Below are positions 1 to 10,177 of a stretch of 64,000 nucleotides of DNA, piece after piece (the stretch's first letter is position 1; each line of letters begins with the position of its first letter). The notes under the pieces were generated by a model. The model did not search any database, was not told the DNA's origin, and saw only the letters and a list, made by a program, of their open reading frames with translations. The translations under genes were made by a program, and so were the position numbers. Source of the stretch: Megalobrama amblycephala (lineage: Eukaryota > Chordata > Actinopteri > Cypriniformes > Xenocyprididae); the NCBI RefSeq assembly GCF_018812025.1, contig NC_063054.1, forward strand, positions 5,112,582-5,176,581, written 5' to 3'.

Positions 1-94
1 ACAGATGTGACAATTTATCATGAACTTGTACACTTCGTGCCAAGAAGGGTCAGAGCAGTATATTCAAAATTATGGAGGGCATACTAAGTACTAG
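1..94 (+). pseudogene. Tc1-like transposase, C-terminal remnant with frameshift
   Basis: Frame 1 reads HELVHFVPRRVRAVY, which is typical of the Tc1 C-terminal region. The usual final residues GGHTKY and a stop at 92-94 are found in frame 2, so a one-base shift lies at about 60-70. Frame 1 runs into its own stop shortly after. The copy is therefore dead. Only about 30 codons are inside the window. Confidence 0.75.
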
Positions 95-323
95 AATACT
101 ATACATTTGTTGAATTAAATCTAGAGTGTACTCATTTCTGCAATCCAAAAAATTGGCCAATTTACTTATTTTATGGCTATTAATGACATATTTCTCAGTT
201 TTTATTATGTATATGTTTAATACATTTTAGTTTTGCCATCTTTCCATGAATTGTATTAGTGATCATAAAGAAAATACATATTTTGTATTTGTTCAGAGGG
301 GGTGTACTCATTAATGCTGTGCA

Positions 324-326
<3 letters not shown>
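1..326 (+). mobile_element. 3' end of a Tc1-like DNA transposon
   Basis: The left edge holds the C-terminal coding end of a Tc1-like transposase, followed by about 200 bp of AT-rich sequence and a terminal inverted repeat ending ...GCTGTGCACTG at 326. The repeat abuts a TA dinucleotide, as expected for Tc1/mariner insertion. The 5' part lies outside the window, so the matching inverted repeat cannot be checked. Confidence 0.75.

Positions 327-385
<59 letters not shown>
327..385. repeat. (TA)n microsatellite
   Basis: About 29 TA units start exactly at the TA target dinucleotide of the Tc1-like element. The short frames that cross it on both strands are low-complexity artefacts. Confidence 0.95.
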
Positions 386-388
<3 letters not shown>

Positions 389-580
389 TCTACATCACAG
401 AATATCTCCATTATGACTATCAACATGCAGTGACAAAGATCAACTGAAGCACATCTTGAGTTAACACTAAAATAACTGAGAATACAACTTGAAACATCGC
501 AAGTATTTTTAAACTGTATGCCCTCTTTTCTGCACTACAATAAAAAAAGATGTGTGCATTTTGTGCATCTGAACACAACA

Positions 581-583
<3 letters not shown>

Positions 584-630
<47 letters not shown>
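584..630. repeat. (TA)n-(GA)n compound microsatellite
   Basis: A TA run passes directly into GA repeats. Confidence 0.95.
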
Positions 631-1561
631 CATTGTCTCTGATTAAATTTTTAATGAGCTGTCAATATCAGCACAGCAAAATTCAATTGTGATGACAATC
701 ACCAAACGTAATTTTAGATAAACAAACTCTGAACATAACAACACAACTAAAATTGCCGATAATAGCAACAAACCAAAAAATACAAACTGCAATTCATCCT
801 CCCTGCACTGCATGCTGGGAAGTTAAGTGGCATAGTGACAACAAAATCCAACCTGTGGAGGAACAGGAAGAGAGTTGTTTCCGCAGCAACACCGAGCATC
901 TGTGGAACTCCATCCATGTCAGTGGACGGGTGAGTAATTTTCACCACGGGTCACTGATGTGGTTATAGAGCACATAGAGAGAAACACATCATATACTGCA
1001 CATCATCCACAGATCCACAGCGGAGGTGAAAAGGACAGAAAGGATACTTATATACAGACACTTATTTATACACACATATATACAGGGTCTAAAATTAACA
1101 CTTGCCAAGCACCAAATGCGAATAAACATCAGCGTTGGCAAGTATATAAAACAGCGTCACTCACCAGTAGGCCAGTAAAATTTTTATGAACGTGAACAAT
1201 GCTCGGGACCGTGGGCCAGTGCTGCATCGTCACAAAAGTTTAAGCCTTGCCAATTTAGAAGACATGAAAGGGAACTCAGTTCATTACTTGCTGTGTGGGA
1301 AGTTTCCTGTGTGTAAACATCCGAAACACACGCCCAGAAATCTACATCTCAGACAGTGCGCAAATAATGAAATGAACTCTCTTTCACCTCTTCTTGTGCT
1401 TGAAAAGCCGTATTGGTTAGTGTCCTCGTAAACACAGTCATTTATGTCTTAAGTGAAACAGTTGAGAAATAAAAAAACATCTGTATCAGTATATTGGATC
1501 CATGCATTTGGCCTTAAAGTGACAGCAGGCTAAAACAGGCTACCTGCTGCCGCCTGTGTCC
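631..1561. other. Unassigned stretch, probably old repeat fragments
   Basis: No supported gene. At 747-968 an open frame on each strand covers the same bases and a GTGAGT donor-like site follows on the plus strand near 929, but neither protein is recognisable. From 1090 to 1230 the sequence resembles an old non-autonomous element (TAAAATTAACACTTGCCAA motif). Three further short frames up to 1431 lack any recognisable domain. Confidence 0.4.
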
Positions 1562-3540
1562 TTAAAGGATTAGTTCACTTTCAAATGAAAATTTACTCAC
1601 CCTCAAGCCATCCTAGGTGTATATGACTTTCTTCTTTTTGATGAACACAATCGGAGAAATATTAATAAATATCCTGATGTATCTGAGCTTTATAATGGCA
1701 GAAGAAAGTGTCTCCATCCACATCCATCAATCATAAACATATTCCATACGACTCCAGGGGTTAATAAAGGCCTTCTGAAGCGAAGTGATGCGTTTGTGTA
1801 AAAAAAAAAAAAAGAAATCCATATTTAACTCCCTCGGGTCGGCGGTCACGCCGGCGTGACCACCGCGTTTTTTTTCTTACCAGTGTGAAAGAGACTCAAA
1901 ATACTCCGTCAATGTTGCACATACAATTAAGAGCTATACACCATTTTAATCTGTGGAATATCTTCTTTTATTTGTGTACACTCAGAGTAAAAACAAAATG
2001 TTGTGCTTTTTGTAAAATAAAGAAAACTAACATGATGCATGATCTCTCCTCTCCCTCTGAACGAAAGTCCAATCTGATAGTTCTCAGAAAATGAACTGTA
2101 ACTTAGTGAATACTAATCACAAAAAAATTAGACTTATGTCTAAAAACGTTGAAATGTCAGGTTTTAAATCGTGTAAGTCAAATCGAAAACAAAACTTCTG
2201 TGTTTATGTAATCTGTATGAAAAGAGAGCCATGTCCGAAGTCTGTGATTCAGTTCATTATCCGCTAATGCGGCCACGCCCACGGAGCCAGCGCTATTCAG
2301 ACGCAAATACTGAGGCAATACATGCATTCATCGTCTCAATCGTGTATTTATTGTCTTGAAAAGTGTTTATCTGGATGATATAGCGATCTCTGGCCTCTGT
2401 TAGTTCCTGGAGAGTCACATGGTTGTTCTTCTTTAGATTAATTTGTGGACTAAAGGTGTACAGACCGCCCTCCGGCTGCAAGTATGGAATTGAAAACACA
2501 GTATCCAGCGTTCATAGTGATGACAATAAATATTGAATAAATATTAATCCTCTGTATAGAAAATTGACATAAACATATGAGAATCCATCAATATTTCTCA
2601 AAATGTGCATGCTTTTTAAGCTAAAAGGCTATATGAAATGCCATAGAGGTAACATAATTGTTCAGACACTTTGCATCACAGAAATACATTATATTTTAAA
2701 GTATATAATAGAATACCATTATTTTAAATTGTAATAATATTTCACAGTGTTGCTGTTTTTTCTGTATGTTTGATATACACCATGAGCTTGATACATGATC
2801 AATGTCTCACAGGTTTTTTCACAGCCTACCTGACTGAAAGAGCTCATTATTATGCAAGTCTTTTCAGGTCATTATTATGCGATTCTTTTGTCTTCTCAGG
2901 TGAGAATCACCCATTATTCATGATGATTCACGCCTCCACGCATACTGTGTTTCTTGACAAAAAGTGTCTTACAAAATGTAAATCTCTCTATTGTTTTATA
3001 TGAAGGAGTAGGCAGAATAATTGTTACATCATTCTGAAGCAAAAACTCTAGTCTACAACCTCCAATATTCAGAAGTCTTGTGAACACAGATTTAATATAT
3101 ATTTTTTGGCTTTATTTCAGTGACTTAAGTTTTTTGTTTTTTCAATAACCACGCATAAACGGTAGCCTAGCTTGTGCTGATTATGGTAGCCTAGCTTGTG
3201 CTGAATACAGTATAATGACACTTTTGTCATTTATATGTTTATGAACAACTGAAAAAAGCACAAATGTCAGGGCATGTCAAAACTTCTCCAGGGCCCCAAA
3301 AATCCTCAGACCCCAGAGGGTTAACAAGTTATGAAGTAAAATATCTAGCTTCCGCCAGACCTACTTACGAAGAAAGTGTAAAACTCTAGCAGTTCAAAAA
3401 GCAAACTGTTATGTCCTACACCTTCCCTATTCAACTTACAGAACTGACGTGACACCAGTTCTGTATTTTTTGCAATTTGTATATGGAAGGCAGTATGGTG
3501 GAAGTGAGATATTTTACTTCATAACTTGTTAAATATGGAC
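1562..3540 (+). mobile_element. Palindromic TTAA-type non-autonomous element, split by another element
   Basis: The left end is TTAAAGGATTAGTTCACTTT. The inner part pairs with an inverted second arm: the block ending CCATATTTAACAAG on one side recurs inverted at 3505-3538. The right terminal part is missing, so this is a truncated copy. It is interrupted at its TTAA by the piggyBac-like insertion at 1829-3320. The TTAAAGG end resembles the T2/Kolobok-type end motif. The family name is inference. Confidence 0.75.
1829..3320. mobile_element. piggyBac-like non-autonomous element (TTAA target)
   Basis: It is bounded by TTAA at 1825-1828 and 3321-3324. The ends are imperfect inverted repeats: CTCCCTCGGGTC on the left, and CCCTCTGGGGTC as the reverse complement of the right. 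The 1.49-kb interior has only short frames and no recognisable transposase, so it would need a transposase supplied elsewhere. The uninterrupted target is visible in the opposite arm of the host palindrome near 3525. Confidence 0.75.
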
Positions 3541-3743
3541 AAAACAAAATATTGCCATCTACAGGGCATTGATGGTACTATATCTTGTATATTTTGACCT
3601 TACTCACCCAAACTTATCAACATGGCTACTTTACGTGAATGTGAGCACATAAGCAGGTAGTTACTGAATCACAGGTGTTTCATATAAGATGTGGACATGC
3701 CTGCAGTCGAAACCAGTCCAGTGCAAGTAAGCTTTGACTTGAT
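3541..3743. other. Short unassigned stretch
   Basis: AT-rich sequence between two elements. Nothing is recognised in it. Confidence 0.5.
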
Positions 3744-4721
3744 TTAAAGGTGCCATCGAACGTTTTTTTTTACAAGATGTAATATAAGTCTAAGGTGTCC
3801 CCTGAATGTGTCTGTGAAGTTTCAGCTCAAAATACCCCATAGATTTTTTTTTAAAGTAATTTTTTTTAACTGCCTATTTTGGGGCATAATTAGAAATGCG
3901 CCGATTCAGGCTGCGGCCCCTTTAAATCTTGCACTCCCCACCCCCTCCCAAGCTCTCGATTATATTACAGCACATTTACAAAGTTCACACAGCTAATATA
4001 ACCCTCAAATGGATCTTTACAATATGTTCGTCATGCATGCTGTATGCATGCTTCGAATTATGTGAGTAAAGTATTTATTTTGATGTTTATATTTGATTCT
4101 CTATGAGTCTGAGGCTATATGCTCCATGGCTAACGGCTAATGCTATACTGTTGGAGAGATTTATAAAGAATGAAGCTGTGTTTATGAATTATACAGACTG
4201 CAAGTGTTTAAAAATGAAAATAGCGACGGCTCTTTTCTCCGTGAATTCAGTAAGAAACGATGGTAACTTTAACCTCATTTAACAGTACATTAGCAACATG
4301 CTAACGAAACATTTAGATAGACAATTTACAAATATCACTAAAAATATCATGCTATCATGGATCATGTCAGTTATTATTGCTCCATCTGCCATTTTTCACT
4401 GTTGTTCTTGCTTACCTAGTCTGTTGATTCACCTGTGCAGATCCAGACGTTACTGGCTGCCCTTGTCTAATGCCTTTCATAATGTTGGGAACATGGGCTG
4501 GCATATGCAAATATTGGGGCGTACACCCCGACTGTTATGTAACAGTCGGGGTTATGTTGAGATCCGCGTGTTTTCCGGAAGTCTTTTAAACAAATGAGAT
4601 TTACATAAGAAAGAGAAAGCAATGGAGTTTGAAACTCAATATATGTCTTTTCCATGTACTGAACTCTTGTTATTCAACTATGCCAAGGTAAATTCAAATT
4701 TTGAATCTAGGGCACCTTTAA
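3744..4721 (+). mobile_element. 978-bp non-autonomous DNA element with TTAAAGGTGCC ends
   Basis: It starts TTAAAGGTGCCATCG and ends with CTAGGGCACCTTTAA, so the ends are inverted repeats with TTAA on both sides. The reading frames inside (such as 4298-4597) look like chance frames. A hairpin around GACTGTTATGTAACAGTCGG lies near 4530. A second copy, inverted, occupies the right edge of the window (63815-64000), and a short relative sits at 17957-18085. Confidence 0.85.
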
Positions 4722-5014
4722 CTTTATTTTATATCTGTTATAGTGAAGAGACCTTTTTGAAGGATGCTTATGCCCTTTTTGAGCTCTTGAGCTTAATTGA
4801 GACTTGAATGTTTGTAGATGTTAAGGAGGCTGTTGTGTCAACCTTGATTTATTGCAGTTTTGAGGTGTTCAGTTTTGTTTTGATTGTTAGAAAATAAACA
4901 TGACTGCTCTCTTGACAAATCAACTGTTTCTTGTTTTTCATTAACATGTCTCCTAGATTTTGAGGAATAGTGCATCTTTGAGCCAACATTTGGTATGAGT
5001 AAAATCAGATACTC
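4722..5014. other. Unassigned AT-rich stretch
   Basis: No gene or recognisable repeat is seen. Confidence 0.4.
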
Positions 5015-5312
5015 TAAAGGCCAGATTTACTAACAGTTTGTGCCAGTACAAACCCTTTCTTGGCAATTAAAAAAAAAAAACTACTGTCAGGATTTACTAA
5101 AGACAGTGAAAAAATAGCGCTGAAAAATTTCAGCAGATTCTAATTTGCACTGTTCTTGTTAGATTGCGTTGGTCATTATGAAAATGATACAGCTGCGTCT
5201 GTGTTCTTTCATTTGCACGTCATCATTAGATCACAAACAGAACTTTCTACTCCTAATAGCGCTTTTTGGTAATCTCACGCTAATTTTCCCTGTTTAATAA
5301 ATCTGGCCCTAA
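5015..5312. mobile_element. Short inverted-repeat element (GGCCAGATTTA ends)
   Basis: The left end AAGGCCAGATTTACTAA and the right end TTAATAAATCTGGCCCTA are inverted copies. It is about 300 bp with no coding potential. A relative with a TTAGTAAATCGGGCCCTTA end lies at about 47878-48172. Confidence 0.75.
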
Positions 5313-5891
5313 GACTTTTACTCAAGTCATACTGGAATTGGTGACTTGTAATGTAGTGACTTGGTGACTTTTCACTGTAAAGTATCTGTACTTTTACATA
5401 AGGTTTTCAGGTACTCTTTACACCTCTGAATTGATTATTTATTTAACTTTATTAAATTTCTATTCCTTAAAATTGGGAATTTGCTCTAAACATTTTAGTG
5501 TTTAAAGTAATAAATAAAACAAGAGTCTGACTGAGGAACACTGTGATGTCAGAAACGGCATGTTGAAAAGTAAAGTGAAAAGTAATGTCTTTGAAACAAG
5601 TTTAATCTTCATGATATTGCCTCTATATTAAGCTTTTAGTGTGCTAAAACATGTCTATATCAATATTTATGTGCATACATAAATCGTATTATTATTATTA
5701 TTATTATTATTAATATTGTTATTATTATATTAACAATGTTTTTACTATTTTTCTGGACCTTGAATGATGGTAATTACGTTATTTTCTATGGGAGATTAAA
5801 AAAAAAAACCTCTCAGATTTCATCAAAAAGATCATGTAAATCAAGTCACAGTCAACAAAATCCAAATATTCATATCGTGTCTTTAATTATG
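5313..5891. other. Unassigned stretch with (ATT)n microsatellite
   Basis: No gene is seen. A (TTA)n run covers about 5687-5712. Confidence 0.7.
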
Positions 5892-7071
5892 CACTGATCA
5901 GGGATAACATGACCACTGACAGGTGAAGTGAATAACACTGATTATCTCTTCATCACGACACGTGTTAGTGGTTGGGATATATTAGACAGCAAGTGAACAT
6001 TTTGTCCTCAAAGTTTGATGTGTTAGAAGCAGGAAAAATGGGCAAGCGTAAGGATTTAAGTGAGTTTGACAAGGGCCAAATTGTGATGGCTAGATGACTT
6101 GGTCAGAGCATCTCCAAAACTGCAGCTCTTGTGGGGTGTTCCCGGTCTGCAGTGGTCAATATCTATCAAAAGTGGTCAAAGGAAGGAACAGTGGTGATCC
6201 GGCGACAGGGTCATGGGTGGCCAGGGCTCATTGATGCATGTGGGGAGTGAAGGCTGGCCCGTGTGGGCCGATCCAACAGACGAGCTACTGTAGCTCAAAT
6301 TGCTCAAGAAGATAATGCTGGTTCTGATAGAAAGGTGTCAGAATACACAGTGCATCACAGTTTGTTGTGTATGGGGCTGCATAGCCGCAGACCAGTCAGG
6401 GTGCCCATGCTGACCCCTGTCCACCACTGAAAGTGCCAACAGTGGCCATGTGAGCATCAGAACTGGACTACGGAGCAATGGAACAAGGTGGTCTGGTCTG
6501 ATGAATCATATTTTCTTTTACATCACATGGATGGCCAGGTGTGTGTGCATCGCTTACCTGGGGAACACATGGCACTATGGGAAGAAACGAGCAGGCGGAG
6601 GCAGTGTGATGCTTTGAGCAGTGTTCTGAAACCCTGGGTCCTGCCATCCACGTACCACCTACCTAAGCATTGTTGCAGACCATGTACACCCTTTCATGGA
6701 AACGGTATTCCCCGTTGGCTGTGGCCTCTTTCAGCAGGATAATGCACCCTGCCACAAAGCAAAAATGGTTCAGGAATGGTTTGAGGAGCACAACAAGTTT
6801 GAGGTGTTGACTTGGCCTCACAATTCCCCAGATCTCAATCCAATCGAGCTTCTGCGGGATGTGCTGAACAAAAAAGTTCGATCCATGGAGGCCCACCTCG
6901 CAACTTACAAGACTTAAAGGATCTGCTATGAACATCTTGGTGCCAGATACCACAGCACTCCTTCAGAGGTCTAGTGGAGTCCATGCCTCGATGGGTCAGG
7001 GCTGTTTTGGCAGCAAAAGGGGGACCAACACAATATTAGAAAGGTGGTCATAATGTTATGCCTGATCAGTG
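5892..7071 (+). mobile_element. Tc1-like transposon, full length but inactive
   Basis: The left end CACTGATCAGGGATAACAT and the right end ATGTTATGCCTGATCAGTG are inverted repeats, and TA follows at 7072-7073. The 1.18-kb size fits Tc1/mariner elements. The interior is one transposase gene broken by stops and frameshifts. It needs an active relative to move. Confidence 0.92.
6038..7039 (+). pseudogene. Tc1-like transposase pseudogene
   Basis: The ATG at 6038 opens with [19 protein letters not shown], a typical N-terminal helix-turn-helix start. In-frame stops lie at 6095, 6248 and 6428. The catalytic triad can still be traced across frames: the first Asp in VWSDES (about 6500), the second in QQDNAPCH (about 6738) and the Glu in DLNPIE (about 6845). 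This is the DDE pattern of Tc1 enzymes, which cut and paste DNA at TA. The end reads GGPTQY and stops at 7037-7039. Several frameshifts separate these blocks, so no functional protein is expected. Family assignment is firm. Confidence 0.92.
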
Positions 7072-7946
7072 TACTTCTCTGTTTGAAAAAAATTCTAAAT
7101 GCATTGCGATGAAATGTGTACAACCCTGATAACAGTAGAATATTACTGCAGTGATCCAAGATCCATTAGTATTAATCAATTTATCAAAGCACAAAATGGC
7201 TGTACATTTGTGTTCTTTTCAATCTGATTTTGGGAATGTGAGAATAGGGTGAAACACAGAAAATCACAGAAAAACAATAATACTAAAAAAGAACACGTTC
7301 CATTTTGCCAGCTCAACCTGATACAACCTTAAAACCCTGCTGAGAGAGAAAGACTTAAAAGCAGGAGAGAAAAAAAAGAATATCACAAGAGCAAGTGTGC
7401 AGAAAGAGAAGGGAGAGAAAGAGACAGCGACAAAGTGAAAGATCACAAACAAAAAGCTGTGAGGTAGAGACAACGACTGTCTGCAAAAAGCAACACCATA
7501 TCACACCACCACATTCACAAGAGAGCGAAAGTGCAGACATATGTGCAGAAATATCCATTATAGAAGATCCACATCTCAATTTTAAAACTCTGAAAAGTCA
7601 TAAACCATTACACAAAAGGGGTTGCTTGTCTAATCAATGAAAGACGGTGGGCGTATTCAATGCAATTCTCGCAATTGAGACTTTCTTTCTCATTGTACTA
7701 TTTGATATAATTTGAAGTCTGTAAAAAAAAAAAAAAAAAAAATTTACAATCAAATATTGCTTATTAACAATTAGTTGACTAGGTTTTTGTGGATTAAGAA
7801 TGTTTAGATATCTGTACTGGTAAACAAGACAAAAGTACTGATTTGACTTGACCAGCGGATGTGATGTAATCCACTAACATCACTGTGCTATGGTCTTCAG
7901 TGATGACTTATTGGTTCCGCTGGTGCAGAAATTGCATGCTTCAGAT
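7072..7946. other. Unassigned stretch, purine-rich and A-run parts
   Basis: The purine-rich block at 7340-7460 creates long frames on both strands with no recognisable protein. A poly-A run covers 7723-7742. No gene is supported. Confidence 0.5.
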
Positions 7947-9456
7947 TTAAAGGCAGGGTAGGTAAGAAATTTTGTTCCAAATTTGTTTAAACTTTCTATA
8001 TATATACATGCATAATTAAAATGTAAGAACTCTGATAAAAAGAGTATAAAAATCGAGTGACTCTAGACCGTTTAATCTGTATTAAACACAGCTCATTATT
8101 TCCATCCGGGACGAAACATAGGATTGGCTTAGGCGGCTGTCACTCTCTCGCAACCATGGCAACCACCCTTTTGCCACACATGACCTGCCCACTTGCGCGC
8201 GCACGTTTGATTTGGGGAATCCAAGAGGCACGGATCCTAGGAATACCAAAACAATGGCAGAGAAACAGCAAGCTAAATTCACAGTATCGGCCTATGCAGT
8301 TAGTGAAGGCAAACCAGGCCAAAAAAGGAAGACAGTAACAGTACAAGAAAAGGCAATGAACAAAAAGTCTTTGGATAAACAAAGAAATAAAACGCGAGTT
8401 AATATCGGCGTGGCTTTCCAGCGATGGCGAGAACTGAGGGAACTCAAGGGGCTGAAAAGTGACTCCTTGATGGCTTTATTTCTGCTGGACAGGTAAATCT
8501 TTCTTTTTGTATTTTGATCATACATATTTTTTTGTTTATTTTTTCATGAAGCATGTGTCATTAGCACACGTAGCTGCGTAATATAGCTAACATAACATTA
8601 CTTAGCGAGCCGTAGTAGAGACGATAAATAATGATAGCTATAGTGTTGAATTGTGCATAATTTTACCCTCTGTCTAAGTCTTTTACCATGTTCACCTGCA
8701 AGTTTACCTGCACGTTTTTTTCGCCTTTGTTTTGTTTTTATATTCTCTACCTATGTTTACTGATGTCTTTATCTTGTATCTGTGTGTGTCGTACACACTT
8801 TGTTGTATGTGTGTGTTATTATTTTGTGTCTGCAATGCAGTTGTGAGTTGATATTTGAGTGTATGTTACTCTGTTGATCTGTAGAACAACGTATATGTTA
8901 TGAATCTTACACGAAATTCATCTTCATCACAGTGTAAATGATGGTAATGGAAAAACGTGTATCATGCAACCTGTTTTTAGCTTTGCCTTATAGATAACTA
9001 GCTCGTTAGCGAATCAAAAAATATATATTTTAAACTTTACCAATATCAATATGCTAGCTTGATAGTGAGTACTAAAATACATCTTGTTTGTTTATCTTCA
9101 TAATTTTAAAGTTATTTTTATTACATGTGATTCTGACATGATGTCACTACATGCACTGTGCTCCTTCCTCTCCGCTCGTCTCAGGTAAATAATGCGTCTT
9201 CCAGCTCAGTGGTCGGAGTCACACGTTCATGCGTTTTGGGGGCGTGGCTTTGGAAGGAGCCCAGAAGGGAGGGGGTGGAGTGAATGGAAATAATGAGCTG
9301 TCTTTAAAACAGTCGTGAGAGGTCTACAGACACTCGATTTTTATACTTTCTTTTTCAGAGTACTTACATTTTAATTATGTATTGATATATAAATAAAGTT
9401 TAAACAAATTTTGAAAAAAAGTTTTTTATACATTTTTTTGCCTACCCTGCCTTTAA
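7947..9456 (+). mobile_element. 1.5-kb TTAA element with long terminal inverted repeats (Kolobok/T2-like)
   Basis: It starts TTAAAGGCAGGGTAGGTAA and ends CCTACCCTGCCTTTAA. The inverted similarity runs inward for roughly 160 bp on each side, up to the shared CAGCTCATTATTTCCAT block, with small gaps. TTAA flanks plus TTAAAGG ends fit the T2/Kolobok group. A short exon with a splice donor lies just inside the left repeat. The rest is non-coding, so this copy is non-autonomous or internally deleted. Confidence 0.8.
8254..8492 (+). CDS. Intact first-exon-like ORF inside the TTAA element
   Basis: The ATG at 8254 opens MAEKQQAKFTVSAYAVSEG. A basic stretch follows (KPGQKRK, then KKSLDKQRNKTR), and the C-terminal part reads AFQRWRELRELKGLKSD...ALFLLD. 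The frame ends directly at a consensus donor, GACAG|GTAAAT, at 8492/8493; without splicing a stop follows within one codon. The WRELRE...LKSD...LFLLD pattern resembles the N-terminal exon of transposon-encoded or related uncharacterised fish proteins, but I cannot name the family. No downstream exon is found before the right end of the element. The exon may be a remnant of the autonomous transposase gene or a captured host exon. Confidence 0.5.
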
Positions 9457-10177
9457 CAAGAGGTCTTAAAATGTACTTTTTTAGTTAGAATTACTTTCTC
9501 ACTTTTTGACAAGTGGGGCCAGACAGCAAAACCTCATGAGAGAAGAACATGGCAGTCACAGCATTCTTTTTTAATGTAGCTTTTGTGTCGTGAGAATTTC
9601 CTGGACGGCAGGTTGAATAGATCTCTCTCTGAGGGGTTGGACTCGCCTCTTTTACTCAGTGCAGCTTTAATCAATAAAACTGACAGAGACTCAGAACTTG
9701 GTTTTACCGGCGACCACCCATTCACAGACCTCCTCCTGCGATCGCTCTTACTGTTTGTAAATGCAATTGGGAGAGCGAGCGCAAATGAGAGAGAAAAAGG
9801 AGTGTGTGGGGGGCACTTTAATGCACCGGTAAATATTTCCACAGCAGGGGTTCCGGTCTCAACGCAGACACTTATTACGAAGAAAACCACAGCTCTCATG
9901 GGCAGCATAACAAAACACATCAGTCCTACACACTAAGACGAAGCATACAGAAAACATCATGCTGCTCCAAAGTAGAAACCTAAACTTCATCGTGGTTCAT
10001 TTCATTTTTGAATTATGTGTCTGTTATCTTTTTAGCCTGTCCTCTTAAGAAACTAACATGTAATGTGCAAAGTTTTGACTCTTGAACCTTTTTGAACGTG
10101 TATGTTTTTCTTGGTTTTCAGGACACAAGTATTATTAAAATAAATCACCCATTTAGCAAAGAAGTATCTCTCTATCC
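9457..10177. other. Unassigned stretch with overlapping open frames
   Basis: Apart from the minus-strand frame listed separately, there is a 117-codon plus-strand frame at 9583-9936 covering the same bases. It has no recognisable domain. Confidence 0.4.
9534..9920 (-). CDS. Unassigned ORF with hydrophobic N-terminus (weak)
   Basis: The frame of 128 codons starts MCFVMLPMRAVVFFVISVC, which could pass as a signal peptide with cleavage near VETGTPA. A GTAAGA donor-like site lies in the middle of the frame (about 9748 on the plus strand), so it could be a first exon. The remainder is basic and low in similarity to anything I know. An equally long frame exists on the other strand, which weakens the case. 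Treat it as hypothetical. Confidence 0.15.
   Translation of the reverse strand: MCFVMLPMRAVVFFVISVCVETGTPAVEIFTGALKCPPHTPFSLSFALALPIAFTNSKSDRRRRSVNGWSPVKPSSESLSVLLIKAALSKRGESNPSERDLFNLPSRKFSRHKSYIKKECCDCHVLLS

Noticed and set aside
195..447. Open frames on both strands with long YI repeats
   Set aside because: They read through a (TA)n microsatellite and have no independent support.
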